A stretch of 64,000 nt of DNA from Coniochaeta sp. PMI_546 (GCA_021432605.1 MU271147.1:2542001-2606000), one strand, 5' to 3'. Shown: positions 32,601 through 43,624, counted from the first letter of the stretch. Notes: generated by a model from the letters alone, not told the origin. Numbers and translations: made by a program.

Positions 32601-35516
32601 TCAAACAACCTCCCACCTAGCCAACCACCCCACACTCTCCCCAGCGTTGCGGACAACACACATCCGCCCCTCACCGGGCCTGCCCTTCTCCCTCGCCAAA
32701 TCCACCGCCTCAAGCGCCCTGCCCACGGCCAAGCTGCCGACGGCCCTGCCCTTCCCATCGGCAAGACAGAACGCCCCCGTGGTCACGAACCCCACCAGAT
32801 CCTCCTCGCCGGGACACAGCGGGTGCCGTCCGCCGATATCCGTCTTGTTGCCCTTGGTCTGGGCCGCCTCCCACGGCCACGGCAGCGGCCCCCCGGCTGG
32901 GTTGAGGATGGACTCGGCCACTAGCTTCTTCCGAGTCGCCATGTCTGCGCCGGGGGGGATGCGCCGCGGTGGAGCGGGTGGAAGGGGGATATTTCGTCCG
33001 TTCGGCATGCCGACTGCTACCTTCGCCCCGCCGAGGCGGGATAGCCATTGATCCCTCAGATCCGTCGGTAAGGCCGAAGACACTGCTTCGCCGGATTGGG
33101 AGGCCGTGGCTGGGACTTCGGCTTGTGTTGACGGTAGGACGACGACCGGGTTCTGCGTCGGCAGGCGGTAGATCCGCGCGCATGGGCTCGCGACGCCTCG
33201 GCCGACAAAGGTGAGCGTGACCGTGATGATGTGGTAAGGAGGTGATGGTGGGGGGGCTGTAGACTTCGCGTGGTTGCAAAGTGCAGAAAATGCCGCTGGG
33301 GACATGTGATGAATCTGTGAAAGAGACTTCCGCGAGATTGTCTGATGCTGCAGTCTCTCCATCTTGCTTTGGCTGCCGGCATCGGTTGCAGCATCTCGCG
33401 GCAAGTCCACCTCCATCTGGCCTGGGTCCGCTCCCGAAGCGGCAATCTTTTCTTCCGCTCCTTTCCTGACCAGAAGTTCATCCTTCGGCAGCCCAAAGAG
33501 ATGCTCAAAGTCGCAGGCAAGACCGTCTCCAACCTCGCCTTTCCTCCCCGCCCCGAGATCCAGAGTCTCCCAGGCGACTCTCTTCCCCTTCGGTCTCCGC
33601 TCCCAGTCGGCCCTTCTCTTCGCCCGCTGCTCGAGCTCCCACTCGGCGCCGGCGTCAGTGCCCAGGTAGTCGCCGGGGAACCAAGGGACGCCCTGCTCGA
33701 ACGCCACTTGTCGCAGTTCGTTCAAGCCCCCCAGCCGCGGGTTGCCTCCGCTTGACAGTGGGACTTTTACCAGATTATACCATATCGGCAGGATGCACTT
33801 CCACGGTGCCATGAGTGTCCAGGATCCCTGCACCTGGCCGCCGGACGCTGGTCGGGAGGCGAAGAGGATGATCGGGATCGGCGGGTCCTTGGCGGTGATG
33901 CCGAGTTCCATACCGGGCGTCCCGGCGCCTTTCCGCCGGTCAAGCGACTTTTGGGTGGGCAGAACACCGGCCTTGAACCTGGCGGTTCTGTCGAATAAGC
34001 CATACGGCTTGATGTTCTCGGCGACCGGCCACTCGGTCAAGGTCTCGAGAGCAGAGACGTCTTCTTCGTTGCGCGGCTGGACTCTCTTCGGTGGGTGTCG
34101 TAGACGAGGGTCCATGATAGAGAAAGCAAGAAGAGCGCCGGGAGGCAGCGATGCCGGGTTAGTCACTCCGACAAGTGATCTGAATATCCTGGCATGCTGC
34201 TCTTCGGACTCCGCCTGGCTGTAGTAGGGATGTAGTATACCGAGCAGAGCTTCAGTCGATCCAGGTCCTACCAGCTCAATGCTGCCTATTTCGAACCGGA
34301 GGTCCTCGACGTAGAGCTGCGGCGTCTGGGCCTTTACCAGAACTGTGAGCTCGTTGAAGAGCTCAAAGAAGCATGATGGATGGACTCTTATGAACACCTG
34401 CCTTTGTGCTTTCCTGGGGGGTTTTGGTTGACTTTCGATCGTAGCATCAGGTCCATTCTCAGGGTTCCAGATGATTGTGGCAGGACCGATGTCCTGTCGG
34501 ACTCTTTTCCGCTCCTTGCTCAGCATTCCAGACTGCTTCCTCAGCCCAGACCGCCACTTCGCATGCTTCTTGTCCGTGAACAGGTGCTGCGGCAGTCCCA
34601 ATGCCACTAGAACCCGTCCTATCCCTTCGCTGGAGCCGTATAGGCCAATGGTGCTCATGTAGCTCATGTCCCAGACCACGGCCCCCTTGTCGCCAGAAGC
34701 TCGATGTGTCGGCCGGTAGCACTTGTCGTTGGGTGTCAGAGGGATGGCAAACCTCCAAAGAGGGTCTTTCGGTTCGGTCATTCGTGCTCGCTTGGCGTGC
34801 CAGAGATGTGTCGGTAACCAAGTCTTGTTTATTTGCCGCTTCCTGAACTTGGATTTCGGTTTCGGCGGCTCATTGGGCACATTCCGCCGGATCTTCGGCC
34901 TCGCGGCCCTCGTATGCACGGTGGGTTTGTCCGTCACGCCATCTGCAGCAGCCACGCCATCCTGACCCTCCGCACTAGCACAAGCAGCCTGCTTTGCCCT
35001 CTTCTTCCTCTTCCTGTCGGCGAGCAGCCTCAGCCTCTTGGCCGTCTCAGCTCGTATCCTCGCCCTCGTCGTCCTCGGTCTCCGCTTCCTCGCATCCACA
35101 GTAGGCGTGTTATCCTCCGCCATCTCCCTAGCGGCCCTGGCACGCAAGCGCTTGGGAACCCTCTTGACGTTGTGGCTCGCGGTCCTCCTCCTCATGCCGC
35201 GCGGCACCTTTTGGAAGGCACGTGTGGTGGCGGCAGTCTTGCTCTTGCGCATGCTCGCCTCGAGGGCGCGGATCTCGAACTCGCGGGCTGCGAGAAAGGC
35301 CTGGAGGTCGAGCTCGCCGTCCTTGAGGGCGGCGTCTGAGGCCTGGGTGCGGATGGTGCGGGCATCCTGGAGCTTGGCGCGTTTGTGCGAACGCGTCGTG
35401 TTCTGCTGGGCGGACGGAGAGGCGTGCTTGCTCTGTGGATTGGAACTGGAGTAGCCTGACGTTGGGGTGTCTTTCCGCTTGCGAGCCTCTAAGCCCTTGG
35501 GCGGTTGTTTATTCAT
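32601..35516 (-). CDS. pop1: RNase P / RNase MRP protein subunit Pop1
   Basis: Intronless frame of 971 residues from the ATG at 35516; the frame is open slightly further upstream but without an ATG. Pop1 is the largest shared subunit of RNase P (tRNA 5' processing) and RNase MRP (pre-rRNA processing), and it clamps the catalytic RNA. The N-terminal Pop1 domain shows AAREFEIRALEASM, AFQKVPRGMRRRTASHNVKR, VPKRLRARA and the basic helices after it, then KTWLPTHLWHAKRARM and WRFAIPLTP. The POPLD part has PPIPIILFASRPA, WTLMAPWKCILPIWYNLV and GGLNELRQVAFEQGVPWFPGDY. The C-terminal glycine cleavage T-like part has HPLCPGEEDLVGFVTTG near the end. It is upstream of, and co-directional with, the RBR ligase gene. 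Confidence 0.95.
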   Translation of the reverse strand: MNKQPPKGLEARKRKDTPTSGYSSSNPQSKHASPSAQQNTTRSHKRAKLQDARTIRTQASDAALKDGELDLQAFLAAREFEIRALEASMRKSKTAATTRAFQKVPRGMRRRTASHNVKRVPKRLRARAAREMAEDNTPTVDARKRRPRTTRARIRAETAKRLRLLADRKRKKRAKQAACASAEGQDGVAAADGVTDKPTVHTRAARPKIRRNVPNEPPKPKSKFRKRQINKTWLPTHLWHAKRARMTEPKDPLWRFAIPLTPNDKCYRPTHRASGDKGAVVWDMSYMSTIGLYGSSEGIGRVLVALGLPQHLFTDKKHAKWRSGLRKQSGMLSKERKRVRQDIGPATIIWNPENGPDATIESQPKPPRKAQRQVFIRVHPSCFFELFNELTVLVKAQTPQLYVEDLRFEIGSIELVGPGSTEALLGILHPYYSQAESEEQHARIFRSLVGVTNPASLPPGALLAFSIMDPRLRHPPKRVQPRNEEDVSALETLTEWPVAENIKPYGLFDRTARFKAGVLPTQKSLDRRKGAGTPGMELGITAKDPPIPIILFASRPASGGQVQGSWTLMAPWKCILPIWYNLVKVPLSSGGNPRLGGLNELRQVAFEQGVPWFPGDYLGTDAGAEWELEQRAKRRADWERRPKGKRVAWETLDLGAGRKGEVGDGLACDFEHLFGLPKDELLVRKGAEEKIAASGADPGQMEVDLPRDAATDAGSQSKMERLQHQTISRKSLSQIHHMSPAAFSALCNHAKSTAPPPSPPYHIITVTLTFVGRGVASPCARIYRLPTQNPVVVLPSTQAEVPATASQSGEAVSSALPTDLRDQWLSRLGGAKVAVGMPNGRNIPLPPAPPRRIPPGADMATRKKLVAESILNPAGGPLPWPWEAAQTKGNKTDIGGRHPLCPGEEDLVGFVTTGAFCLADGKGRAVGSLAVGRALEAVDLAREKGRPGEGRMCVVRNAGESVGWLARWEVV

Positions 35517-36225
35517 GGCGGCATCGGCTGTCAAGGTACTGTGGACGTACGCTTGTGTGAGATGGTCCTGTGTCTGGTCTGGGTTGTGTCTGGAGTCACA
35601 ACACGTCCAGATTTTGGAATTGAATCGAGATAAGCTTTATCTTATCGGCCACTATCACAGTCTAGTGTACTGTACAACACACGTCTACCCTTAGCACTAA
35701 CGCACGCAGGATGGCGTTGTGTCATTGGCTGCTAGCGCTGTCATGAGGAGTTTCGGCTAATGTTATCAGCACTTGTATGTGTACTACCCCTACCAAAGTA
35801 CTGTACGGATCTGTAGTACAATAGACATAAGGTACACAATAAACTTACCCCTCCAAGGTCTCTAACTGCTTGTACTACGGTATGTACTCCCCATTCCTGC
35901 CAAGTGACACACGCCTCAGCCACTTGCTGCTCAGCTCGCAAAGCTGTCTTTTCTTGTCCATGATCCAACCCTGGACACTGGTCCGTCACGACAAAGTTTA
36001 CTTTTTCCCGATCCTGCAACTAGAGGTGAGTTGGAACATTGCATACATGATCGCCAGCGCACATGATTGCACGTTTTCCTTCTAGCGGAGATTGAGGAGG
36101 AACCCGGTCACTCAGGTTGTTTCGGTGGAGATGCATGACGTCTGCTTGCGGAAACTTCGTCTGAATTCTGGAATCCCCAGCTGCTGACAGCCAGGCAGAC
36201 AGCAATCAGTTTCAGGGGTCCAACA

Positions 36226-36255
36226 GCTCACCAAGGCTCACCAAGGCTCACCAAA
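36226..36255. repeat. Three tandem copies of GCTCACCAAG
   Basis: Two exact copies and a third with one change in its last base, followed by a partial CTCACC. Non-coding, upstream of the NT-C2 gene. Confidence 0.9.
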
Positions 36256-36358
36256 CTCACCTTAACCCGCGCCTGGAATCTGGGGAACTGGAAGTGGATG
36301 AGACTTGTTCCAGCCTTGCCTTTGTGTGTCTTGTTCACAATCCAGCACTTCCAGGTAC

Positions 36359-36374
36359 TGTAGTGTACACTACA
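36359..36374. repeat. 16-base perfect palindrome followed by CACGTG
   Basis: TGTAGTGTACACTACA equals its own reverse complement. An E-box-like CACGTG overlaps its right edge (36373-36378). It lies about 690 bases before the NT-C2 start and 840 before the POP1 start. It could bind a dimeric transcription factor or form a hairpin; no function is shown. Confidence 0.85.
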
Positions 36375-37062
36375 CGTGTACATACCTCTCAACTGTGGAA
36401 CACTAGACTAATCAACGACAAAAACGAGCCGGAACCGTTTCATTCCGCCGGACAACACGGCTGGCATCCGGGGCGGCTGTTCTTAGACCTGATTCATGTT
36501 CAATCCAGCTTTCATGGCAGTCGCCGTTCCTCGTCGCTTATGTACACTGTCCCCTCAACTGCTATAACCTTGCCAATAGCAGTTAATAAAGGCCGGACTG
36601 ACTCGCGATGGCATCCCTCAGTAAGCAATCTCCTTCTTAACTGCGCGACGAGACCCGATATCTCCAGGCTCTCTCGCTTCTCAACCCGTTCACATCCTTC
36701 CCTGTTGCACTTGCTGGATACCACCCCGTTCTTTATCTCAAGGTGGTCAGTCAGCATTTGCCCCTATCTCAGGCCGGGTGAGGTACATACCCAAATACCC
36801 TGCCTTGCTCGATTTGGGTGGCTGCGTATCTCCAAGTTGTGCTCGGCACCCTCGGACATTACTGGACAGCTTAGATGGCCTAATCGGGGTTTTGCCTCGA
36901 TATCTCCTTCACACAACTCACACACTTCACACAGCTCCCTCACATCTCTCGTGTCCGTAACTGGATACTCCGTTATACTATAGTTCTCAACTATGAATTT
37001 GGACCAATGCCTCATGCCCAATACAAGATCCTCCCTATGGTCACCCCGGATGCTGAGCTAAT

Positions 37063-38272
37063 ATGAATTTCCTTCCTTTAGTTAACAAGGCTAGAAAGGT
37101 AAGTTACTTGGTCACTGGTATCATAGAAGCACGATCCTGTGTGCATGGAGCTTTCAGTCAACTAACACGACGAACAGCCCAAATTCGAGGTCCACCTCAC
37201 AGTAAGTCACCTGCCACATCAACCTCAGTACATTACTGCTCATACTAACCCCCTCTCCCAGATCTATGACCTCAACAACGTGCCGCTAGTAACAGGCGTG
37301 AGCTTCATAAAATGGCACCTTCCGCACTCCATCAGCAGCGAGCACCGCGGCCGCACCCCAAAGTGCCCCATCGCCGACCACCGCGTCGAGTACAACTACG
37401 GCAAGGTGATACCCGTCCGCATCGGCATAGACAAGAACAGCAACCTGGTAGAATGTCCGATCGAGTTCGAGATCCTGCAGGAGTTCAGCAGCTCCGGGCC
37501 CGTCTCCGCAGGGGGCGGGGGATCCGGCGTGGCAGCCGTTGTCGGCGGCGGCAGCACCGAGAAGATCAACCTCGGCGTCGTCCGCGTCAACCTCAGCGAG
37601 TATGTTGAGGAGAGCGAGGCTCTCCTCCGGTCGAGCCGCCGTGTCAGCTTCAACGGCTCGGACGTCGGCCGGCCTCTGACAGCCACCTCCACCCCGGGCC
37701 ACTCGCGGCAACGAAGCTCTCTCAGCCTCGGCGGCTCGACGGTCGGCGGAGAGTCGCTGCTCGCCAAGTCCGTCTCCTCATACCAGACCAACAGCACCGC
37801 CGGCGACGACCCCTTCAAACCCCTCTCCGCCACAGCAACAGCCGGCTCCCTGCCCGACGTGGAAGAAGGCGTCATCCGGCGCTACCTCCTACAAGACTCC
37901 AAGATCAACAGCACCCTCAAAGTAGGCATCCTCATGATCCAGATCGACGGCGAGAGGAACTACGTCGCCCCGCCCCTCAAGACCGCGCCCGTCTTCGGCG
38001 GCATAGCCGGCCTGATGGCCTCGGGCGACGCGGCGGGCTCCCTCGAGCCTCCGGCCGACATGATGTCCGCCGGCCCCGGCCCCGGCGGCGGCGACGGCGT
38101 CCCGGAGCCGCTGGCGGGCAAGAGCCGCGACCTGTACGAGATCCAGGACATGTACCGCCGCTCCCTGGCGGCCAGCTGGGCCTGCCAGCCGGGCGAGATG
38201 CCGGCCGACGAGTGCATCGAGGACATCTTTAGCGGCGGGGACGGGTTCCACGACGACGCCAAGAAGAAACAT

Positions 38273-38303
<31 letters not shown>

Positions 38304-38827
38304 CGCTACCCGCGACCGGCAGGGGAGACGCCGACGACCACGCGGTGAGGCCAGGCAAGACGGCCAAGTCCGGAGGGAGCGGAGACAGCCCGCGCCGTAA
38401 TGCCGGCGGCGGTAAATCCCCCGCCTCGTCGGGCTCGGGCGAGGACGAGCTGATGGGCGGCACCCTCCGGCCGCACCACCTGGCGCGGTTGAAGCACCAC
38501 TTCCATCACCGCGGGAGTGGGGGCGGGGGCGGGGAGCGGACGACGGCGTTTCCGGCTTTTAAGGACCCGGGGACCGGGGGCGGGAATGCAAACGGCGGGG
38601 GCGCGGCGGAAGGTGGTGGGGGCCCGTCGGTGCATTTCCATCCGAGGCATAGGAGGGAGGAGAGCAAGGAGGAGAGGCCGAGGAGCCGGAGCGAGAGCCT
38701 GGCGAGCCTGGCGACCACGCTGGGGAGCGAGCGCGGGAGGGACGGGTTCAAGAGGCCCAGGGAGGTGCGGGAGTTTGACGTCCGGGAGGATATGGTTGCT
38801 TGGACTATGGGGGGCGTGGCGACGTGA
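37063..38827 (+). CDS. EEIG1/EHBP1-type NT-C2 domain protein
   Basis: Exons 37063-37098 (36 nt), 37178-37201 (24 nt) and 37262-38827 give 541 residues. The first two tiny exons encode MNFLPLVNKARK and PKFEVHLT and join in phase 0 to IYDLNNVPLVTG. Together they form the first strands of the NT-C2 domain, a C2-like membrane-binding fold found at the start of EEIG1, EHBP1 and plant PMI1-type proteins. The domain continues through SFIKWHLPH, DHRVEYNYGKVIPVRIGI and LGVVRVNLSEYVEE. After a serine-rich insertion come RRYLLQDSKINSTLKVGILMIQ and NYVAPPL (about residues 5-300). The C-terminal 240 residues are disordered, with nine CAG-encoded Gln (38276-38302), a Gly-rich stretch and an RSRSESLASL motif. 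Role inferred: membrane or cytoskeleton-linked trafficking. Confidence 0.88.
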
Positions 38828-39201
38828 TTTGGTGGCTGATTGTCTGAATGGGCCTAATATCAACAGGGAATGAAGAATGTGCGACTGCTGCTCTTGGCAA
38901 GTGTCGTGAAAGAGTCCGGGCGTGGCGTTTGTGTCGTGGTTTGTTTTTGCAGCGATGGTGTTGGAGCATGCTGTTCGTGAATATATATATGTATATAGTG
39001 GTGTGTTGTTCGAGCAGGTGATCCGGCTACGGACAAGGACAGAAGCGTAGCAAAGCGTTGGCAGTATACCTATGCTTGTAAAACGCTGATGAATTACGCT
39101 ATGAGGTACACTCTATGTTCTATAAATCTAACTTCCAAAACATGAACCGACTTTGAATGTCAATCGCAATACACTTTATCTATATTCTGGGAGTCCTTTT
39201 T
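38828..39201. other. Convergent 3' flanks
   Basis: 374 bases between the NT-C2 gene and the ubiquitin-like-domain gene, which converge. Contains an AT-rich TATATATATG stretch near 38982. No gene. Confidence 0.55.
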
Positions 39202-41376
39202 TCAGCCTGCGGTATCATGTTGAACCTTCTCGTCTTCAAGGACAATCTTTCCCTCCCACGAGCCCCTGATCGCCAGATACAAAGTGCTCTCGTCTTCGAT
39301 CTTGTAGTCCGATAAGGTCCGGTCATCCTCGAGGTACTTGCCGGCGAAGAGGAGACGCTGCTGGTCAACCGGGATACCCTCCATCGTCTGGATCATGGCC
39401 TTGACGCTGACTATCTTGCCCGAGGATCGCACCATCAGCGGAATCGTCTTGCTGGTCGAGGTCTTGACGTAGATCTGCATACCTCCACGCGTATCCTTGA
39501 GGTACTCATCGGTAGGTGCTCCCCCGACTTTCCCATCCCGCGATGCGGGTGATGGCTGCGCACTGTTGAATGCGGCTGGAACCTTGCTCAGCTTCCATCC
39601 CTCGCCCGTGGCTGGAAGTTTCCCACGTCGGATAGCCTGCCTCGCGGCTTCTGCGGCGGCCGTGAGCCTGTCGCCGGTACTTGCTATTTGCTGATTGAAC
39701 TGGGCTTCCCCGTCCAACGATGAAAGTCCCGGAGGCCCGTTGCTGGAACCGGAAGGATATGTGCTCCCGGCAAACGCGCCCTTGGTCGCTGCGCATGTGT
39801 CCTTGCTCTCATCACGGATGCTCGTCTTGCGCGGGAATAACCTCCGGTACGAGTCCTCGTCAGGCGGGTCCGGGACATGCTTGAAGCTCCAGACGCCGAG
39901 CTTCCACTCCCGAGGGAAGAAGTAATTGATAAGAATATCGCCGAGGTCCTCATCCCACATCCGCTTCTTGGCAGCTCTGACTTCCTTGTTGACGACGGCC
40001 TCGACAATGTTTTCGACTATGTCTTTGACCACCTCGTCGGTGTCGGCCTCTATCTCGCCGATGGTTTCGACAATGTCTTCGACGATGTTCTCGACAACAT
40101 CGTTGAGGTTCTTGTCTTCCTTGTCGGTAGCTTGAGTAGAGCCATGTTCGGCCCCAAATCCATCCAAGAAGGGAGGAACATCATCCTTGAAAGACGAATT
40201 CGACAAGTCAGGTTCACAGTCGAGTGTCGCCTCTCCGCCTGGCGTAGGGTTATGCGCTCCCAGAGAGGCACCCTCGTCGGCAAGCTGGGGGTCCCGCTCC
40301 TGCTGATTCTGCCGCCAAAGACCACGAGCCATCTTCAGGGCGCTTTGCTGGAACTCATCATTGCTCGCGCCACAGCGGTTCGCCATAAACCTAGCGGAGG
40401 ACAAGTTCACCTCGTCAATCGTGTTGCAAGCAAGAACGCTTGCCAGATACTCCTCTGCCAGCCTAATCTTGTCCGCGTCATCTGACGTCCCACTCCCCTC
40501 CTCAATGTCACCAGACTCCGGTATACGCTCGTCAGACTTCTGCTGGACTCGTGCAGCATTCTCGGCCCTCACCACCTCCGTCGTCTCACTCTGAGCCACG
40601 GAAACCGTGTCAGAGCTCTCACTTTCTTCTTCCTCCCTGTCTCTGAACTGCGGTATAAAGACAGGCTTCTTGCTGCTCCCCGAACCAGCACCTGGGAGTG
40701 CCGACACCAGCGCATCGCCCCACGAACCATCACCGGCGGCCTTCCCACCGCGCTTCGCGACCCTCTGCTTCGCAAGGCGCTCCTGCCTACACTCAGCCTT
40801 GAAGCCCTCTCGTAACTCCACCACAGTGCGAAAAGTAAAATCAACAATGGTCTCAAACTCCTTCCACCAAGCCTTGTCCCCCCGCCTCCGAGCATAGCCT
40901 TCCTTCAGCTGCTCCATGTGTATGTCCAGCACCTCCCGGGACTCGCACAGCGTGACCTGCCTCCCCATCGCGCACGCCATCTCCTGCGCCTCGCTGATCT
41001 TGCCCGGGGGGAAGCCGGTGTTGTGCTGCAGCCACTGCTCCGCCATCTCGCGCTTGGTCTTGTCGAACCACTCCTCCCTCTCGGGCCCGCCGCCGCCCAG
41101 CCCGTTCCAGCATCTCATCATCTCGACGAATTCTCGCGCATACGTCATTCTAGACAGGCCATATACCGCTTTTTTATCAGCGTCGCTCGTCGCCTTTTCT
41201 TTCGCGGCTCTGTCCCTGATGCGTCCCTGTATGTGCAAAGCCATGACGTCTTCGGCCATACGGTAGATCCGCTCAGAGATGTCATCCTGCTCCGCACGGT
41301 CAGTCGAGTTCCCAGCGGCCCGAATCGACTCCAGTTTAGCTCTGACTGCGTCATTAAGTTGTGCTTGTGATTTCAA
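39202..41376 (-). CDS. Protein with C-terminal divergent ubiquitin-like domain; start uncertain
   Basis: The frame is open for 724 codons from a TTG at 41376. The first in-frame ATG is at 41259, which would give 685 residues. In TTG numbering the C-terminal domain begins at residue 633 with [17 protein letters not shown]. It continues through [23 protein letters not shown] and [21 protein letters not shown], clearly a diverged ubiquitin. The family's LRLRGG end is replaced by AIRGSWEGK plus a 16-residue tail, so processing and conjugation are unlikely. The N-terminal third is helical and charged ([38 protein letters not shown]). The centre has a [15 protein letters not shown] repeat (about residues 424-460). 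Function unknown; the layout suggests a fixed ubiquitin-like recruiter of proteasome or p97-type partners. The 5' end abuts SSZ1 (see findings). Confidence 0.8.
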   Translation of the reverse strand: MKSQAQLNDAVRAKLESIRAAGNSTDRAEQDDISERIYRMAEDVMALHIQGRIRDRAAKEKATSDADKKAVYGLSRMTYAREFVEMMRCWNGLGGGGPEREEWFDKTKREMAEQWLQHNTGFPPGKISEAQEMACAMGRQVTLCESREVLDIHMEQLKEGYARRRGDKAWWKEFETIVDFTFRTVVELREGFKAECRQERLAKQRVAKRGGKAAGDGSWGDALVSALPGAGSGSSKKPVFIPQFRDREEEESESSDTVSVAQSETTEVVRAENAARVQQKSDERIPESGDIEEGSGTSDDADKIRLAEEYLASVLACNTIDEVNLSSARFMANRCGASNDEFQQSALKMARGLWRQNQQERDPQLADEGASLGAHNPTPGGEATLDCEPDLSNSSFKDDVPPFLDGFGAEHGSTQATDKEDKNLNDVVENIVEDIVETIGEIEADTDEVVKDIVENIVEAVVNKEVRAAKKRMWDEDLGDILINYFFPREWKLGVWSFKHVPDPPDEDSYRRLFPRKTSIRDESKDTCAATKGAFAGSTYPSGSSNGPPGLSSLDGEAQFNQQIASTGDRLTAAAEAARQAIRRGKLPATGEGWKLSKVPAAFNSAQPSPASRDGKVGGAPTDEYLKDTRGGMQIYVKTSTSKTIPLMVRSSGKIVSVKAMIQTMEGIPVDQQRLLFAGKYLEDDRTLSDYKIEDESTLYLAIRGSWEGKIVLEDEKVQHDTAG

Positions 41377-41406
41377 AGTGTGTGATATCTCTGCTCGGTC
41401 GCTACT

Positions 41407-43253
41407 CTAAAGCGTGCCCCTGACGCCGCCCTTGCCGCCGACTTCCCTCGTCGTGACCGTTACAGAAAGCTTAGCGTCAACATTTATCGTCACCTCGACC
41501 TTCCCCCCCTTCTTGACATCCCGCACGGCGGCCTCGGCGAGCGTCGAGCCGATCTTCCATACCTTCTCGCGCTTCTCCTCCTCCTCTTCCTCCTCGTCGT
41601 CGGAATCCTCCTCGTCGTCGCTGTCCTTGGCGTCCTCGACGGTGGCGCCCTTGGTGCCGTTCGCCTTGGGCTCGGGCTTGGTCACCTTGATGTGGGTGTT
41701 GCCCTCGACGATCTTGACGTACACGTCGCCTCCGTTCTTGGGGGCCAGGAGCTGGATGGTCCTGCGCGCCGGCACGGCGGTCTCGGGCGCGATGATGGGC
41801 ACGAAGATCTCGTCGCCGGACTCAGAGACGGACACGACGCCGATGGCGTTGGCGAGGTGGGGCACCGTGGTGACGGCTGCGTGCGTCGACTGCTCGATAT
41901 CCTCGGCGTCGTACTCCTGGACGAGACTAGCTTGCAGAGCAGCGCCGCGGACCTGGAGTTCTGAGGGGTTGATGGCAGTGGCGCTGGTCGAGGGCGCGAG
42001 GACGGCGGTGCTCTCGGGGAAGATGTACTTGAAGTTGGCAGCGATACGGGGTGTGTGGGAGGTACCGCCGGAGAGGATGACCTCATCGACGTCGAGGACG
42101 TCGAGACCGGCCTTCTTGACGGCCGACTCAACCAGCCTGTTGAAGCCCTCGAAGACGGACCGGGCAATGGTCTCGTAGCGCAGTCTGTTGATGGTGCTCG
42201 CGAAGTCAAAGCCCTCGGCCAAGCTCTCGACGCTGAAGCTAGCGTTGTTACCAATGCTGAGCGCCCTCTTGGTGGCCTCGGCCTCGAGCTTCAGCTTGGC
42301 CAGCGACCGGGCGTTTTGGCGGGGATCGACGCCAGAGTGCTTCTTCATGAACTCCTTGGCAAAGTGGTCCATAAGCACCTTGTCCAGAGCAGCACCGGCG
42401 AACTCGTAGTCGTGAGCTGTTGCGAGGATGGTGTACATGCCGCCACGGCTGGCGACAACGGCGACATCGGACCGAGTGCCGCCCAGGTCGGCTACGACAA
42501 TGACCTTGTCTTGGGGGGAGCTGGCAGCCTCGCGGGCCTCGTCGTAAGCAAGGACTGCGGCGACGGGTTCGCTGATCAGCTGCAGGACCTCGAGATCGGC
42601 GGCGGCGGCGGCGGCTACCAGAGTTGCCTTTTGCTTCTCGGTGAAGTTTGTAGGGACGGTGATGACGGCGGAAGTGACCTTCTTGCCAATGTACTCGGAG
42701 GCAGAGGTCACTAGGCGGCGGAGGTAGCGGGTGGTGATCTCTGAGACTGATAGTGTTGAGGGAGTAGCGTCCTCCTCGGCCTTGTCCTTGATTGTGAATG
42801 CAACAGCGCCGTTTACGTCCTCAGGGTGGGCTGAAGCGTGGTTGTGTGTAGGGTCGATGGACTTGAACCTGGTCATGCTTGTCAGTAACTGTCCATAAAA
42901 GTAACATGTGGTGCCGACGGTAGTCTTACTCCTTTCCGAGGAAGTCCCGGAAGTAGGCGACAGTGTTCTTGGGGTTGCGGACGAGGAAGTTCTTGGCCTG
43001 CTGACCGTAGTACTCCTCGCCGTCGACGTAGGAGAGGATGGCCGGTATTTGACGGTCTATCGGGGGTTGGTGTTAGTTATGTTTGCCTCTGAACATCTGC
43101 ATTCATCCCAGGGAAAAACGTACCTCCATCTTCGTTGGCAATGACTTGAGGCTGGCCGTCAACTGTGTAGGCGATTGAGCCGTTGGAGTTGCCCAGGGTG
43201 ATGCCAATGGCCAAGCGCTCGGCGCCTGACGTGGCAGCTCCGTTGTCACTCAT
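41407..43253 (-). CDS. ssz1: Ribosome-associated complex Hsp70, Ssz1
   Basis: Minus-strand exons 43124-43253, 42930-43056 and 41407-42868 encode 572 residues. Ssz1 with the J-protein zuotin forms the ribosome-associated complex that stimulates Ssb Hsp70 on new chains. Exon 1 has the nucleotide-fold start AIGITLGNSNGSIAY and exon 2 YVDGEEYYGQQAKNFLVRNP. Exon 3 has FKSIDPTHNHASAH, VTSAVITVPTNFTEKQ, LISEPVAAVLAYD, VIVVADLGGTRSDVAVV and VDEVILSGGTSHTPRIA. The truncated substrate-binding half holds an Asp/Glu-rich insertion (DSDDEEDSDDEEEEE) and ends GGKGGVRGTL. The atypical ATPase motifs and short length separate it from Ssa/Ssb. It is divergent from RRP40. Confidence 0.95.
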
Positions 43254-43624
43254 CTGGACAGATATTTTGCAGTTGAATAAATGCTATGGATAGCTATAAG
43301 CAAGACAGTATTTGTTGAATGAGTGTCTATAATCTCAACGGGTTGGAGTCAAGAAAGCAAGGTAAAGGTAATGGACGATGTTGCGGACCGCAAAGTTGAG
43401 CAAGAAGGCTTTCTTAGTGGGGCTCTTTCCTCGTCCAAAAAAAAAGTTTTGGTTTCTTGACGACAAGAGCAACTGCGACACGACCCCCTGCACTTCCCCC
43501 CACTTTCAGCCCAGGCAATGGCAGGCTCCACTTTAAAATTCCAGCCCACCAAGGCTGGACAGACGAGGCTGAAGTTGAACATCGAAGTCAACACTGTCAT
43601 CAAGACACACATCCATAGTCAGCC
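43254..43624. promoter_or_regulatory. Shared promoter region of SSZ1 and RRP40
   Basis: 371 bases separate the two divergent ATGs. It contains an A9 run near 43438 and a TTTAAAA word near 43533. Both genes serve ribosome or RNA metabolism, so co-regulation from one nucleosome-depleted region is plausible, but no factor site is convincing. Confidence 0.5.

Larger units (their letters stand above)
35517..37062. other. Divergent intergenic region with short repeats
   Basis: Between POP1 (-) and the NT-C2 gene (+). Holds a three-copy 10-bp direct repeat at 36226-36255 and a 16-base perfect palindrome at 36359-36374. A 229-codon plus-strand frame (36294-36983) has no ATG start and no recognisable product. 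Confidence 0.5.

Noticed and set aside
36294-36983. 229-codon plus-strand frame
   Set aside because: Starts only at GTG, has no recognisable motif, and lies in the probable promoter region of the NT-C2 gene.
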